NCBI GenBank assembly: GCA_964439215.1
Contig: CAYTNY010000077.1
Location: 1 to 10,763, forward strand
Direction: 5' to 3'
DNA from: CAYTNY01 sp964439215
GTDB lineage: Bacteria; Oederibacteriota; PGYV01; CAYTNY01
DNA length: 10,763 nucleotides
Both the position numbers and the translations under genes were made by a program. Positions 1 through 6,923 of the stretch are shown here, piece after piece. How positions within the stretch are numbered: the first letter of the stretch is position 1; every line of letters starts with the position of its first letter. A model generated the notes under the pieces. The model saw nothing but the letters and a program-made list of their open reading frames with translations. It searched no databases and was not told the origin of the DNA.

Positions 1-126
1 AACATCCGAACATCCGAACATCCGAACATCCGAACATCCGAACATCCGAACATCCAACCTTCCGATATGGGTTTTGGGAAGAGCCAAACATTCAAACATT
101 CAAGCATCCGAGCCGCTAAACATCCA
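1..126. repeat. 8-bp tandem repeat array, consensus AACATCCG
   Basis: Six perfect copies of AACATCCG occupy 1-48, followed by AACATCCA at 49-56. After a break of about 30 bases the same 8-base register resumes in degenerate form at 87-126, with units AACATTCA, AACATTCA, AGCATCCG, AGCCGCTA and AACATCCA. The array starts at the window edge, so its true length is unknown. It lies outside any credible gene and shows no spacer structure, so it is a simple short-period array and not CRISPR. Confidence 0.9.
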
Positions 127-178
127 ATCCTGATTCAGCGTTAACTTGTGTTATGAAGTGTCCTGCCGCTGCTTAACC

Positions 179-249
179 CCCTCCAAGAGTATGTAACAGG
201 CGAAAAACTGCCTGTAACATACTCTATCCTCCCCCGTAGAGGTGGAGGG
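179..249. repeat. Nested inverted repeat (hairpin inside outer arms)
   Basis: An outer pair, CCCTCCA (179-185) and TGGAGGG (243-249), encloses a long inner hairpin. The inner arms are 186-201 and 210-225, 16 bp with a single mismatch around the 8-base loop GAAAAACT. A small second stem, CCTC (228-231) with GAGG (239-242), fits in the remaining space. The outer left arm abuts the inner hairpin with no gap, so the whole can fold as a three-way junction in DNA or RNA. No T-run follows, so it does not look like an intrinsic terminator. It may be a REP-like element, a small structured RNA or the core of a miniature mobile repeat; nothing seen decides between these. Confidence 0.7.
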
Positions 250-313
250 ATGTTCGGAGACTCGGAGGTTTAACAGCTTGGAGATTTGACAGCTTAGAGG
301 TTTAGATGCTTGG
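250..313. repeat. Degenerate 8-bp repeat array, inverted orientation
   Basis: Read on the minus strand, this stretch divides without gaps into eight 8-base units such as CCGAACAT, CCGAGTCT, TTAAACCT, CCAAGCTG and TCAAATCT. The unit nearest the central structure (250-257) is an exact phase-shifted copy of the AACATCCG unit found at the window start. The stretch is therefore an inverted, more diverged counterpart of the array at 1-126, on the other side of the nested inverted repeat at 179-249. It has no coding potential that I can support. Confidence 0.6.
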
Positions 314-321
314 TAGTTCTC

Positions 322-494
322 AAAACTCAAAACTCATTTTTTTGTTCTTTTGAACTTTGAACTGCCATTCCCAAAACTCAAAGTGTATCATCTTTTTTTC
401 CGTTTTTTCCGGTCCTTCGTTTTTCACAAACCACAAACCACAACCCCCCTGTTCTCCGCTCTTCCCAAAACTCAAAGCTCAAAACTCAAAGCTC
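322..494. repeat. 7-bp A-rich repeats, partner of the right-end repeat
   Basis: Several short blocks of 7-base units lie here: AAAACTC twice at 322-335, a TTTGAAC-type pair around 350-363, CACAAAC twice plus a partial copy at 425-444, and four units alternating AAAACTC and AAAGCTC at 467-494 (an exact 14-base doublet). The segment 348-380 is an inverted copy of 10707-10740 at the other end of the window, matching at 31 of 33 aligned positions. The intervening sequence is low-complexity and pyrimidine-rich, and I see no gene in it. The open frame at 350-601 only translates these repeats. Confidence 0.8.
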
Positions 495-556
495 ATTTTT
501 TCGAACTTTACCCCTCCCTCCCTGTGACCCGACTCACATCAAATAATTTGTTTTTA

Positions 557-565
557 TGGTATAAA
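557..565 (+). promoter_or_regulatory. Possible extended -10 promoter of the barrel-protein pair
   Basis: TGGTATAAA is a TGn-type extended -10 element with a TATAAA hexamer at 560-565. It lies 37 bases before the ATG at 603. No convincing -35 hexamer sits 16-18 bases upstream, so it would have to rely on the extended -10 contact. This is a consensus match by eye only. Confidence 0.3.
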
Positions 566-602
566 TTTGATAGACTTAAAAAAAAACAAGGAGGCCGCTA
601 AC

Positions 603-1385
603 ATGAAAAAAACATTTTTAATTGCATCAGCGCTTTTGCTTATGATCAGTCATTCCGCTTTTGCGCTGCTTCACGTGGGAGTAAACGCCGGGTATGCTTA
701 CGCGGATTACGCGCATGTGGAAAATGCCTGGGAGACAGCAAAACAGCACGCACAGGACGCGGATTATAATGTTCAGCTTGATACATTCGGAAACTGTATT
801 TACGGAAACGCGGATATAAACATCAGCCTTCTCCCTGCTTCTGATTTATCCCTGAGGGTCGGCGGACAATGGATGCTGCCTGTAACGTATCAGTCTGAGA
901 GCGGCGGGGTTTTAAAACAAAAAGATGTCATCAATTCTTACCTCGTCCCCATGCAGCTCGGAGTAGGACTCTCGTTTGAAATAGATCCCGGCAATATGTG
1001 GGTAATAGTAAGCGGGCACGCGGGCTATGGTTATTCTGTTATGACCGTTGACAGAACATACGGCAGCGATCCTTCAATTCCTACGGAAGCGCAGGATCAG
1101 AATTTCCTGTTTATTTATGACGGCGGCGGCTTTATGTATGACGTTTCCGCGCAGGTTGAGTGGAAATTTATGTCCATTTTCCGGTTCCAGGTAAACGCAG
1201 GCTACAGAAAAGCGGATATACGGCATATGAACCTTACTTCAAAAGTTGAGGTTCCCGGCTACGGTGTTATTCTGGACGCGGGCGAGGAACTGACAAATAT
1301 CGCGGAACTTACCGGGACCGATACAAAAATGAACGTGGATTTCTCCGGCATACTCATAGGCATAGGATTAAGCGTCGGATTCTAA
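603..1385 (+). CDS. Exported beta-barrel-like outer-membrane protein
   Basis: A 260-residue protein of unknown specific function, probably an outer-membrane beta-barrel. The ATG at 603 is chosen over an upstream in-frame ATG at 567 because AAGGAGG lies just before it and because it places a clean signal peptide at the very N terminus: basic MKK, a hydrophobic core, then SAFA with likely cleavage after residue 21. The mature part has alternating polar and apolar, Gly- and aromatic-rich segments (NAGYAYADY, SGHAGYGYSV, VNAGYRKA) typical of barrel strands. It ends in Phe after VDFSGILIGIGLSVGF, as expected of a barrel's last strand. Its C-terminal half aligns by eye with the next gene (GGGF, a strand pair, then AGYR/AGFR and VDFSG near the end), so the two are tandem paralogues, probably co-transcribed with a 45-base gap. 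I cannot assign a named family. Confidence 0.85.
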   Translation: MKKTFLIASALLLMISHSAFALLHVGVNAGYAYADYAHVENAWETAKQHAQDADYNVQLDTFGNCIYGNADINISLLPASDLSLRVGGQWMLPVTYQSESGGVLKQKDVINSYLVPMQLGVGLSFEIDPGNMWVIVSGHAGYGYSVMTVDRTYGSDPSIPTEAQDQNFLFIYDGGGFMYDVSAQVEWKFMSIFRFQVNAGYRKADIRHMNLTSKVEVPGYGVILDAGEELTNIAELTGTDTKMNVDFSGILIGIGLSVGF

Positions 1386-1390
1386 AAAAA

Positions 1391-1416
1391 CGGCTGTTTA
1401 AAGCATCAGACAGCCG
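1391..1416 (+). promoter_or_regulatory. Intergenic hairpin ahead of the second barrel gene
   Basis: CGGCTGT (1391-1397) and ACAGCCG (1410-1416) form a perfect 7-bp stem around a 12-base loop. It sits between the stop of the first barrel gene and the ribosome-binding site (GAGGCGG, 1418-1424) of the second. No T-run follows, so it is not a standard terminator. It could stabilise the upstream message, mark a processing site, or modulate access to the adjacent ribosome-binding site. The function is inferred from position only. Confidence 0.5.
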
Positions 1417-1430
1417 CGAGGCGGTGATTT

Positions 1431-2252
1431 ATGAAAAGAACTGCTATATTTTTTCTTGCAGCTGTTTTAATTTTTCCTGTTTTTCATCTGTATGCGGATG
1501 ATCTTAAAGTTGACCCTGATATAGAATCAGGAGAATACACCGAAGAAGATATAAGCGTTGATGACGCGTCGTCCGGGGAAAACAGCGGGGACCTTTCCGT
1601 GCTCGGCGTAAACCTCAGAGAATCCCCACCTGATACTCCGGCGGCAAGGCCGGTTTATTTCGGAGACGTTAAGATTTCCGCGGCTTTCATGCTGCCGGCA
1701 ATGAGTGAATTCAACGCTCTGGCGCTGAAAAACGGTTTTCAGGAAACCGCATATGCGCTTGGTTTTGATATTGTTACGGGATGGAAGCTCTTATCCTCCC
1801 TTTCCATGGGCCCGAAAATAAGCTTTATAAAAACAGTATCCGACGGCATTTCCACAAAAGATAAAACAGAAATGAATTTTATACCCGCGTCAGGCGGGCT
1901 GACGTACAGCATATTTCTTGCGGATTATACTTTTCTTATATCCGCGGGCGCTTACGCCGGATACGGTTTTATAACCGGGAAGATCACCGAATACATTTCG
2001 GGCGCAGAAGCATCAGAGACAGCAGTGCTTGGCGGCGGAGGCTTTTACGCGGACGGAACCATTGACATAAACTATATTATAGACCCGGTAATGACCGCAG
2101 GGCTCTCGGCCGGTTTCAGGTACGCCCCGGGCCTGAACCTGTCCGCATCCGGCTCTTACGCGGATATAATCAAAGACAGCGGCACGGGCGAAAATGTTTC
2201 CGTGGATTTTTCCGGGCTTAGCATAGGCTTGAATTTCTCAATGAATTACTGA
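1431..2252 (+). CDS. Exported beta-barrel-like outer-membrane protein with acidic linker
   Basis: A 273-residue exported protein, probably an outer-membrane beta-barrel, function unknown. The ATG is preceded by GAGGCGG at six bases' spacing. Residues 1-22 form a signal peptide (MKR, hydrophobic core, HLYA, then DD). Residues 23 to about 65 are strongly acidic and low in hydrophobics (runs of E, D, S and G), resembling a flexible periplasmic or surface segment that the upstream paralogue lacks. From about residue 75 the sequence shows alternating strand-like stretches rich in Gly, Ala and Tyr, and it ends in Tyr after VDFSGLSIGLNFSMNY. That end matches the upstream protein's VDFSGILIGIGLSVGF. 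The GGGGFYADG...AGLSAGFRYAPG segment likewise matches GGGFMYDV...VNAGYRKAD. It is likely the second gene of a two-gene unit. No obvious terminator follows before the convergent gene begins 28 bases on. Confidence 0.85.
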   Translation: MKRTAIFFLAAVLIFPVFHLYADDLKVDPDIESGEYTEEDISVDDASSGENSGDLSVLGVNLRESPPDTPAARPVYFGDVKISAAFMLPAMSEFNALALKNGFQETAYALGFDIVTGWKLLSSLSMGPKISFIKTVSDGISTKDKTEMNFIPASGGLTYSIFLADYTFLISAGAYAGYGFITGKITEYISGAEASETAVLGGGGFYADGTIDINYIIDPVMTAGLSAGFRYAPGLNLSASGSYADIIKDSGTGENVSVDFSGLSIGLNFSMNY

Positions 2253-2280
2253 TAAAAAAAACAGACAACAGCCCCGGCAG

Positions 2281-4575
2281 CTATTGCGGCAGCAGAAACT
2301 CAGAGGCAATTCCTTCCAATTCGCTTTGGCCCGGCCGGCGCCACTTAAGATTCAGCCAGTTGTCCCCCCGGCCGTGATATGTCAGTTTTATATTGTGCTG
2401 CCCTTCGGTTAAATGAATAGTTCTCCTTTTTGTTCCGCTGATGCTCCCTGTTTTGTTCTCAAGCACTTTTCTGCCGTCTATTTCAAGAGAATACTCCCTG
2501 TAAGACGCTATTTCAAAAAGATACATTCCCGTTGCCGGCGCTTTTATTTTCCCCGAAAAGACAGCTGTAAACGGCCTTTTGCCTATCGGCGAGGTGTTTG
2601 CGTAATCCATATATATAAAAGGCTGTATTGTTTCAAGAATAAATCTGCGGCCGCCCCCCCGGGGCATTGCGGCAAAATATTCCGCTTTCAGCCCGTTTTC
2701 AAGCTTATAAGAGGCGCGCTCGGCAATATGCTCTTTGTCTATCTCAAACGCAAAAAACAAAAGAAACTGAGGCTTTTCAATGTTATTTATATAATACGGA
2801 ATATACCTGCCTTTGGGATAAACTTTTTTAAAAACAGGCACAAAAGGGCTGTAATCCTCTGTCAGAAGAAATACAACATTTTTATCAATGCCCGGATCAA
2901 CCGGGAACGTGATTCCCGCAACAAACCTGCTGTAATTTCTGGAGCCTGCTTTCATATTTTCGTATGCCAGCTCCAAATCAACTTCCGTTGTTATCTGCGC
3001 CCCGCCGTGCATAAACGCAGGCGCCATATAACCGTGCCATTCCCTGCCCAGTTTCTTCAGGTGAACAGCCGCCATTTTTTTATGCGCGTCAAAAGCCTGG
3101 TATTTATAATTGCTTGTTTTGTATTCCACAAAATAATATTTATAATTTTCATATACGGAAAAAACAGCCGCACAGGCCGTAAGAAAAATAAAAGTTTTTA
3201 AAACAATATTTTTCCCGGGAGGCTTCACCGCAAAAGCTATGGAATAAAATCGGTAAACAGCGCATCCCGCCATAATAACAGCCAAAGGCATTGCTCCTAT
3301 GCTTCTTGTTGCCTGCGGCTTAAAGGAAAACAGTATTCCCCCGTGAATTCCCGCGGCAAACAGTATAAGAAAAAAAACAGCCAATGGAGAGTTCAGCCGC
3401 AGCAGACAGTAAAAAATACCCAGAAAAGCAAACGCCCCCGCAACAAAATCAAACATAGGCTTGCGGTTTGTATTATGAAGCCCGCTGTGGTCCCCGGTAA
3501 GATTGAATATAAAGAAGTGGCTTTTCGCCGCTTTTGCGTACATTTCCCAATACGGTTTTTCCTTGTTTAAAAGATGTTCATACTTTTCCACATGCTCCTG
3601 AGAAAAAATAAAATGCCCCCGTGCGCGCGAGAGAAATTCATTTTTTTCATCAACAGCATACATAATAAGGGGGGCCGCCGCAATGCAGAAAATCAAAAAC
3701 GCCGCGCCCATTTTCAGATAATTTTTCCTGAAGAAACCTCTCTTTACAGCAGAAACCGCCAGAAAACCCGCTGCTATCGCAAGAGGCGCCATGCGCGCGG
3801 CCTGATACGTGTGCAGGACAAAGCCCGCGGAAAAACCCAGCACAATATAATCCCCCCATTTCCCGTACCTGACGGCCCGGACCGCGTAATATACGGCTAT
3901 AATCAGGAGCGGGACCATAAGGGCCGCGTGATAAACAAGCCTCGAATATATAACGGGCCATTTTAAGGCGGCAAATATAACTGTTATAAAAAAAGCGGTA
4001 TAAACCCCGAAAAGCCCTCTTAAAAGAAAATACAGGGCAATTACAGCGGCTAATCCTATAAACGCTGTTGCTATCCGCGCCTGTGTGATCCCGGGTTTTA
4101 TTGCTTTATAGACCGCCGCAATCATATAATTAAAAGCCGCGGGATTATCAGTCAGGCTCTTTGTATATACGGGAAACGCGGGGGCATCCATAAGCGGTTC
4201 ATCCTGCATTATGCAGAACGCGTCATACCCTGCCCTGCCCTCATCCCTGTGCGATCCGGGAGGTATGGTATCAATGGCGTAAAACCTGAAAAACACGCCC
4301 ACCGCCACAATAATAATAAATAAAACCGCTTCTTTTTTCTTTGAAACACGGCGGGCATCCTCATTTACGCGCTCTGAAAAAACATCTTCCGTGTTATCCG
4401 CGCTGAAATCCGCCAGCCGCAGCAAAAGAGCCGCCGCAATAAAGCACAAAACGCCTTCAAGCGGCTGCTTATTGAAATAAATATAATACTGTCCGGCAAA
4501 CGCCGTACACAAAGAAACAAAAAGCAGCGGCACGGGGCCGATTATAGATGCGGTCTTATTCAGAACTCTAGTCAT
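2281..4575 (-). CDS. GT-C (GT39/ArnT-like) membrane glycosyltransferase with C-terminal PA14-like domain
   Basis: A 764-residue inner-membrane protein resembling dolichyl-phosphate-mannose-type (GT39/PMT, ArnT-like) enzymes, which transfer a sugar from a polyprenyl-phosphate donor on the periplasmic face. I count about 12 hydrophobic spans between residues 12 and 476. The first long loop carries HRDEG (109-113), the acidic pair expected at a GT-C active site, followed by a conserved-looking LTDNPAAFNY (141-150). Residues 480-620 look like a soluble periplasmic domain. Residues about 628-764 resemble PA14: GLKAEYF, then SGKIKAPATGMYLFEI, LEIDGRKVL, LTEGQHNIKLTYHG and LNLKWRRPG. PA14 is a beta-barrel domain often tied to glycan binding. 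The ATG at 4575 overlaps the stop of the upstream paralogue (ATGA, 4572-4575) and has GAGGTGG in front, so translation is probably coupled. Sugar and acceptor are unknown; the GT-C call is firmer than the GT39 label. Confidence 0.88.
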   Translation of the reverse strand: MTRVLNKTASIIGPVPLLFVSLCTAFAGQYYIYFNKQPLEGVLCFIAAALLLRLADFSADNTEDVFSERVNEDARRVSKKKEAVLFIIIVAVGVFFRFYAIDTIPPGSHRDEGRAGYDAFCIMQDEPLMDAPAFPVYTKSLTDNPAAFNYMIAAVYKAIKPGITQARIATAFIGLAAVIALYFLLRGLFGVYTAFFITVIFAALKWPVIYSRLVYHAALMVPLLIIAVYYAVRAVRYGKWGDYIVLGFSAGFVLHTYQAARMAPLAIAAGFLAVSAVKRGFFRKNYLKMGAAFLIFCIAAAPLIMYAVDEKNEFLSRARGHFIFSQEHVEKYEHLLNKEKPYWEMYAKAAKSHFFIFNLTGDHSGLHNTNRKPMFDFVAGAFAFLGIFYCLLRLNSPLAVFFLILFAAGIHGGILFSFKPQATRSIGAMPLAVIMAGCAVYRFYSIAFAVKPPGKNIVLKTFIFLTACAAVFSVYENYKYYFVEYKTSNYKYQAFDAHKKMAAVHLKKLGREWHGYMAPAFMHGGAQITTEVDLELAYENMKAGSRNYSRFVAGITFPVDPGIDKNVVFLLTEDYSPFVPVFKKVYPKGRYIPYYINNIEKPQFLLFFAFEIDKEHIAERASYKLENGLKAEYFAAMPRGGGRRFILETIQPFIYMDYANTSPIGKRPFTAVFSGKIKAPATGMYLFEIASYREYSLEIDGRKVLENKTGSISGTKRRTIHLTEGQHNIKLTYHGRGDNWLNLKWRRPGQSELEGIASEFLLPQ

Positions 4576-6773
4576 TTATCCACCTCATTTTCTTTTACAA
4601 AATTTTCCGGCGGGATAATTGTCCGGCTGTTTTTTTCCGGAGTTTCCCATAAAATTTTAACCGGCATTCTGTTGCCTGTGGTTCTGTAAACAGCCTTAAA
4701 ATCATGCAGCCCTTCATCCAAAATCAGGCGGATATAATTTTTTCCTCTTCCGTTTGATATATCCATAAGTTCATGCCCGTCAATATAAAACTCCAGAGAG
4801 TTTTTTGTGAATGCCTCAAAAGTATATCCTCCTGAAGCGGGAGCATTAAGTTTTCCCGTCCATTTTATCATAATAGGCCCGTAATGCGGGAGTTTTTTCC
4901 AGGCAAATACCGGCGTCATATCATAATATTCATCAACCGCTGACTCTCTGTACCTGCTGTAAACTTCAGTTTTAAGCCCTTTATAAATATGGTCTTTTGC
5001 TGCCGCTGCCCGCCCCCGGGGCACTTCAAAATAAAAATGCGACAATACCCCGGGCCGGTTGTGGTCATATACACGCACGGCCCTGCCGCCGGGATATATT
5101 TTTTCCAGTACATCAAGAAACGGTTCATAACTTCCGCTCAGGATGTAATAAAAGCCTCCTTCAGGCATATCATCATAAGGAATATGCGCTTCCTGGGAAA
5201 ACCTTTCCACATCACGCTCCCTGCCGCTGATCTCAAGCCAAAAAGCATAGCTTTCATATCCCGAAAGATATTTATCCTCTATTAAGCCTTTTTTGCCGCT
5301 TCCGTGCTCAAGAACATACGCACCCGCCATACGGCTGTCCGCTGAAAAAGCATGCCAGTGATAAGCGGCGTTTTTATATTCATTAAAATATATATTATAG
5401 TTTTCCGCGCCCGCGGCTCCGAGAAGCATAATTCCGGCGCCCGCCAGAGCATATTTCACCTTCTTTTTGCATCCGCCGCAGATTATAAACAGCGCATAAA
5501 TAAAAACCCCCGCAAAAACAACGGCAAACGGCATTGTTAAAATAGTCCTGGTGGAATGAGGCGCGCCGATAAAAAGTATTCCCCCGTGCATAAAAACCCC
5601 GAACATTATCATCATAAACCAGGCAAAAGAATTAAGATAAAACATCATGAACAAAACCGTAAAAAAACCCGCAAGCGCCGCGGCCCCTGTGACAATGTCC
5701 AGCATGGGCCGGGAGTTTACGTTGTACGGAAAATGTATATCCCCCCGCACGTTAAACATAAGCAGATTCTTTTTCGCGTTATTCAGATATATGTCAAACG
5801 CATTGTTCCCTCTGCCGGCCTCTCTTTCCATGTTCTCCGCGCTGAAAACAGAATGCCCCGCGGCTCTCGCGAAAAATGTTTTCCTGTTTTTTTCCATGTA
5901 ATCCAGAAGCGGCGCGGACAGAAGAAATACCAGAAGCGCAAAAATTCCTATTTTAAAAATATTCTTTTTTATAAACCCGGGCTCTTTTATACCCGCAAAT
6001 ACAAGGCACGCGGCAAACGCAAAAGGTATTGCCCTTGCCGCCTGAAATGTATATAAAGACATTGAAAATACCGCGGCAAACACAATGAAATCAGCTGTCT
6101 TTCTGTTCACATACGCCCGGTGCGCGTAATACACCGCAAGTATGAGCAGAAGCACACTGAACCCCGCATGATAAACAGTTCTTGAAAAAACAACGTGCCA
6201 TTTCATTGACGCAAAAAGAAAAGACGCCGCAAGCGCGGTATTCACACCGAAAAGAGCCCGCAAAAGAAAATAAAAAGCAATAACCGCAAGCACGCCGAGA
6301 AAAGCAGCGGCTGTCCTTGCGTTCACTATTCCCGGGGATGTCATCTTATAATATGACGCTATTATGTAATTAAAAACCGCGGGATTATCCGTAAGCCCTC
6401 TTATATAAACCGGAAGTTTGGAATCAGCATACATCGGCTTCTCGCTGTTCATAATACCCACCGCATCCATACAGGCTTTGGCCTCGTCCCTGTGGGCGCC
6501 GGCAGGCAGCTCATCAAGCTGATAAAACCTGAAAAAAAACGCGGCCGCAACAATAAAAACAAGGGCCGCAATCTCTTTTTTTCCGGGCTTTTTTGCGCGC
6601 GCCGCGCCGAGGCTCAAAAGCGCTCCGCGGGAAACAATAAAAACAGCCAGAGCTCCGGCAAAAACCATCAGAATTCCGGGCAAAGGAAGTTTTTTGACAT
6701 ATAAAAAATACTGCCCCGTCAAAATTAACGCGCACGAAAATACGGCCAATGCTGTTTTAAAATAATTATTCAT
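4572..6773 (-). CDS. GT-C (GT39/ArnT-like) membrane glycosyltransferase with C-terminal PA14-like domain, upstream paralogue
   Basis: A 733-residue paralogue of the downstream gene and first gene of the operon. The ATG at 6773 is preferred to the adjacent TTG at 6776 because AAGGAG lies six bases before the ATG but only three before the TTG. About 12 membrane spans run from residue 6 to about 455. HRDEA (94-98) supplies the acidic GT-C motif in the first periplasmic loop, and LTDNPAVFNY (127-136) matches the sister protein. Other shared blocks are YFLLRALFGV, SRTVYHAGF, AVYYAHRA, TFQAARA, HGGILF and STRT. The soluble part ends in a PA14-like domain (about 599-725: GLKTEVY, KWTGKLNAPASGGYTFEA, EFYIDGHELM, LDEGLHDFKAVY, VKILWE). 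By analogy it transfers a polyprenyl-phosphate-linked sugar at the periplasmic face. The soluble region between the membrane part and PA14 differs more between the two paralogues than the membrane part, hinting at different acceptors (inference). Confidence 0.88.
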   Translation of the reverse strand: MNNYFKTALAVFSCALILTGQYFLYVKKLPLPGILMVFAGALAVFIVSRGALLSLGAARAKKPGKKEIAALVFIVAAAFFFRFYQLDELPAGAHRDEAKACMDAVGIMNSEKPMYADSKLPVYIRGLTDNPAVFNYIIASYYKMTSPGIVNARTAAAFLGVLAVIAFYFLLRALFGVNTALAASFLFASMKWHVVFSRTVYHAGFSVLLLILAVYYAHRAYVNRKTADFIVFAAVFSMSLYTFQAARAIPFAFAACLVFAGIKEPGFIKKNIFKIGIFALLVFLLSAPLLDYMEKNRKTFFARAAGHSVFSAENMEREAGRGNNAFDIYLNNAKKNLLMFNVRGDIHFPYNVNSRPMLDIVTGAAALAGFFTVLFMMFYLNSFAWFMMIMFGVFMHGGILFIGAPHSTRTILTMPFAVVFAGVFIYALFIICGGCKKKVKYALAGAGIMLLGAAGAENYNIYFNEYKNAAYHWHAFSADSRMAGAYVLEHGSGKKGLIEDKYLSGYESYAFWLEISGRERDVERFSQEAHIPYDDMPEGGFYYILSGSYEPFLDVLEKIYPGGRAVRVYDHNRPGVLSHFYFEVPRGRAAAAKDHIYKGLKTEVYSRYRESAVDEYYDMTPVFAWKKLPHYGPIMIKWTGKLNAPASGGYTFEAFTKNSLEFYIDGHELMDISNGRGKNYIRLILDEGLHDFKAVYRTTGNRMPVKILWETPEKNSRTIIPPENFVKENEVDK

Positions 6774-6806
6774 CAAATTCTCCTTGAATTCCGAAAAACA
6801 TTAATA

Positions 6807-6835
6807 AAAATACCATTTATTAAATCCGGTGTCAA
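6807..6835 (-). promoter_or_regulatory. Promoter of the glycosyltransferase operon
   Basis: On the minus strand a perfect TTGACA (6830-6835) is followed after exactly 17 bases by TATTTT (6807-6812). TGG immediately before the -10 makes it an extended -10. Its -10 ends 33 bases before the ATG at 6773, leaving room for a short leader that contains AAGGAG. This is the best sigma-70-like promoter match in the window. Confidence 0.65.
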
Positions 6836-6841
6836 TGCGTT

Positions 6842-6856
6842 ATAACCGCGGATTAT
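6842..6856. promoter_or_regulatory. Bulged palindrome between divergent promoters, possible operator
   Basis: ATAA, CCGCGG, one unpaired A, then TTAT form a 15-base inverted repeat with a single bulge. It lies in the short gap between the -35 hexamers of the two divergent promoters (6830-6835 and 6862-6867). That position would suit a regulator controlling both units, but the match is short and could be chance. Confidence 0.2.
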
Positions 6857-6861
6857 CCCGC

Positions 6862-6890
6862 TTTACTTTTTCACGCGCATATTTTATACT
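6862..6890 (+). promoter_or_regulatory. Promoter of the O-antigen ligase/TPR gene
   Basis: TTTACT (6862-6867) and TATACT (6885-6890) are separated by 17 bases, matching the sigma-70 consensus at four and five of six positions. Transcription would start near 6896-6898. This supports the ATG at 6924 as start, because the upstream in-frame GTG at 6891 would lie before or at the transcript's 5' end. Confidence 0.55.
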
Positions 6891-6923
6891 GTGAAACGAT
6901 TATTAAATTTTTTGAGGACACTA

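Noticed and set aside
1..126. Possible CRISPR array
   Set aside because: The unit is 8 bases and contiguous, with no unique spacers and no cas gene nearby.
350..601. Open frame of 83 codons upstream of the first barrel gene
   Set aside because: It translates the low-complexity repeats, has no ribosome-binding site, and overlaps the likely promoter and ribosome-binding site of the gene at 603.
2253..2280. Intrinsic terminator between the convergent barrel and glycosyltransferase genes
   Set aside because: There is an A-run (a T-run on the minus strand), but I found no stem longer than about three base pairs beside it on either strand.
2413..3201. 262-codon plus-strand open frame opposite the downstream glycosyltransferase
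   Set aside because: Basic, Cys- and Phe-rich composition without domain signals, wholly antisense to a well-supported gene; it is a codon-bias shadow.
3650..3961. 103-codon minus-strand frame inside the downstream glycosyltransferase
   Set aside because: Out-of-frame shadow with no ribosome-binding site; the overlapping frame encodes clear membrane spans and motifs.
5556..6056. 166-codon plus-strand frame opposite the upstream glycosyltransferase
   Set aside because: Lys/Arg/His-rich composition typical of an antisense shadow, with no recognisable domain.
6774..6776. TTG start of the upstream glycosyltransferase
   Set aside because: It is only three bases from AAGGAG; the adjacent ATG at 6773 has better spacing and a better codon.
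6891..6923. GTG start giving an 11-residue longer ligase-family protein
   Set aside because: It lies immediately after a good -10 hexamer, so it would be at or before the 5' end of the transcript, and it lacks a ribosome-binding site. ATG 6924 has GAGGA at proper spacing.
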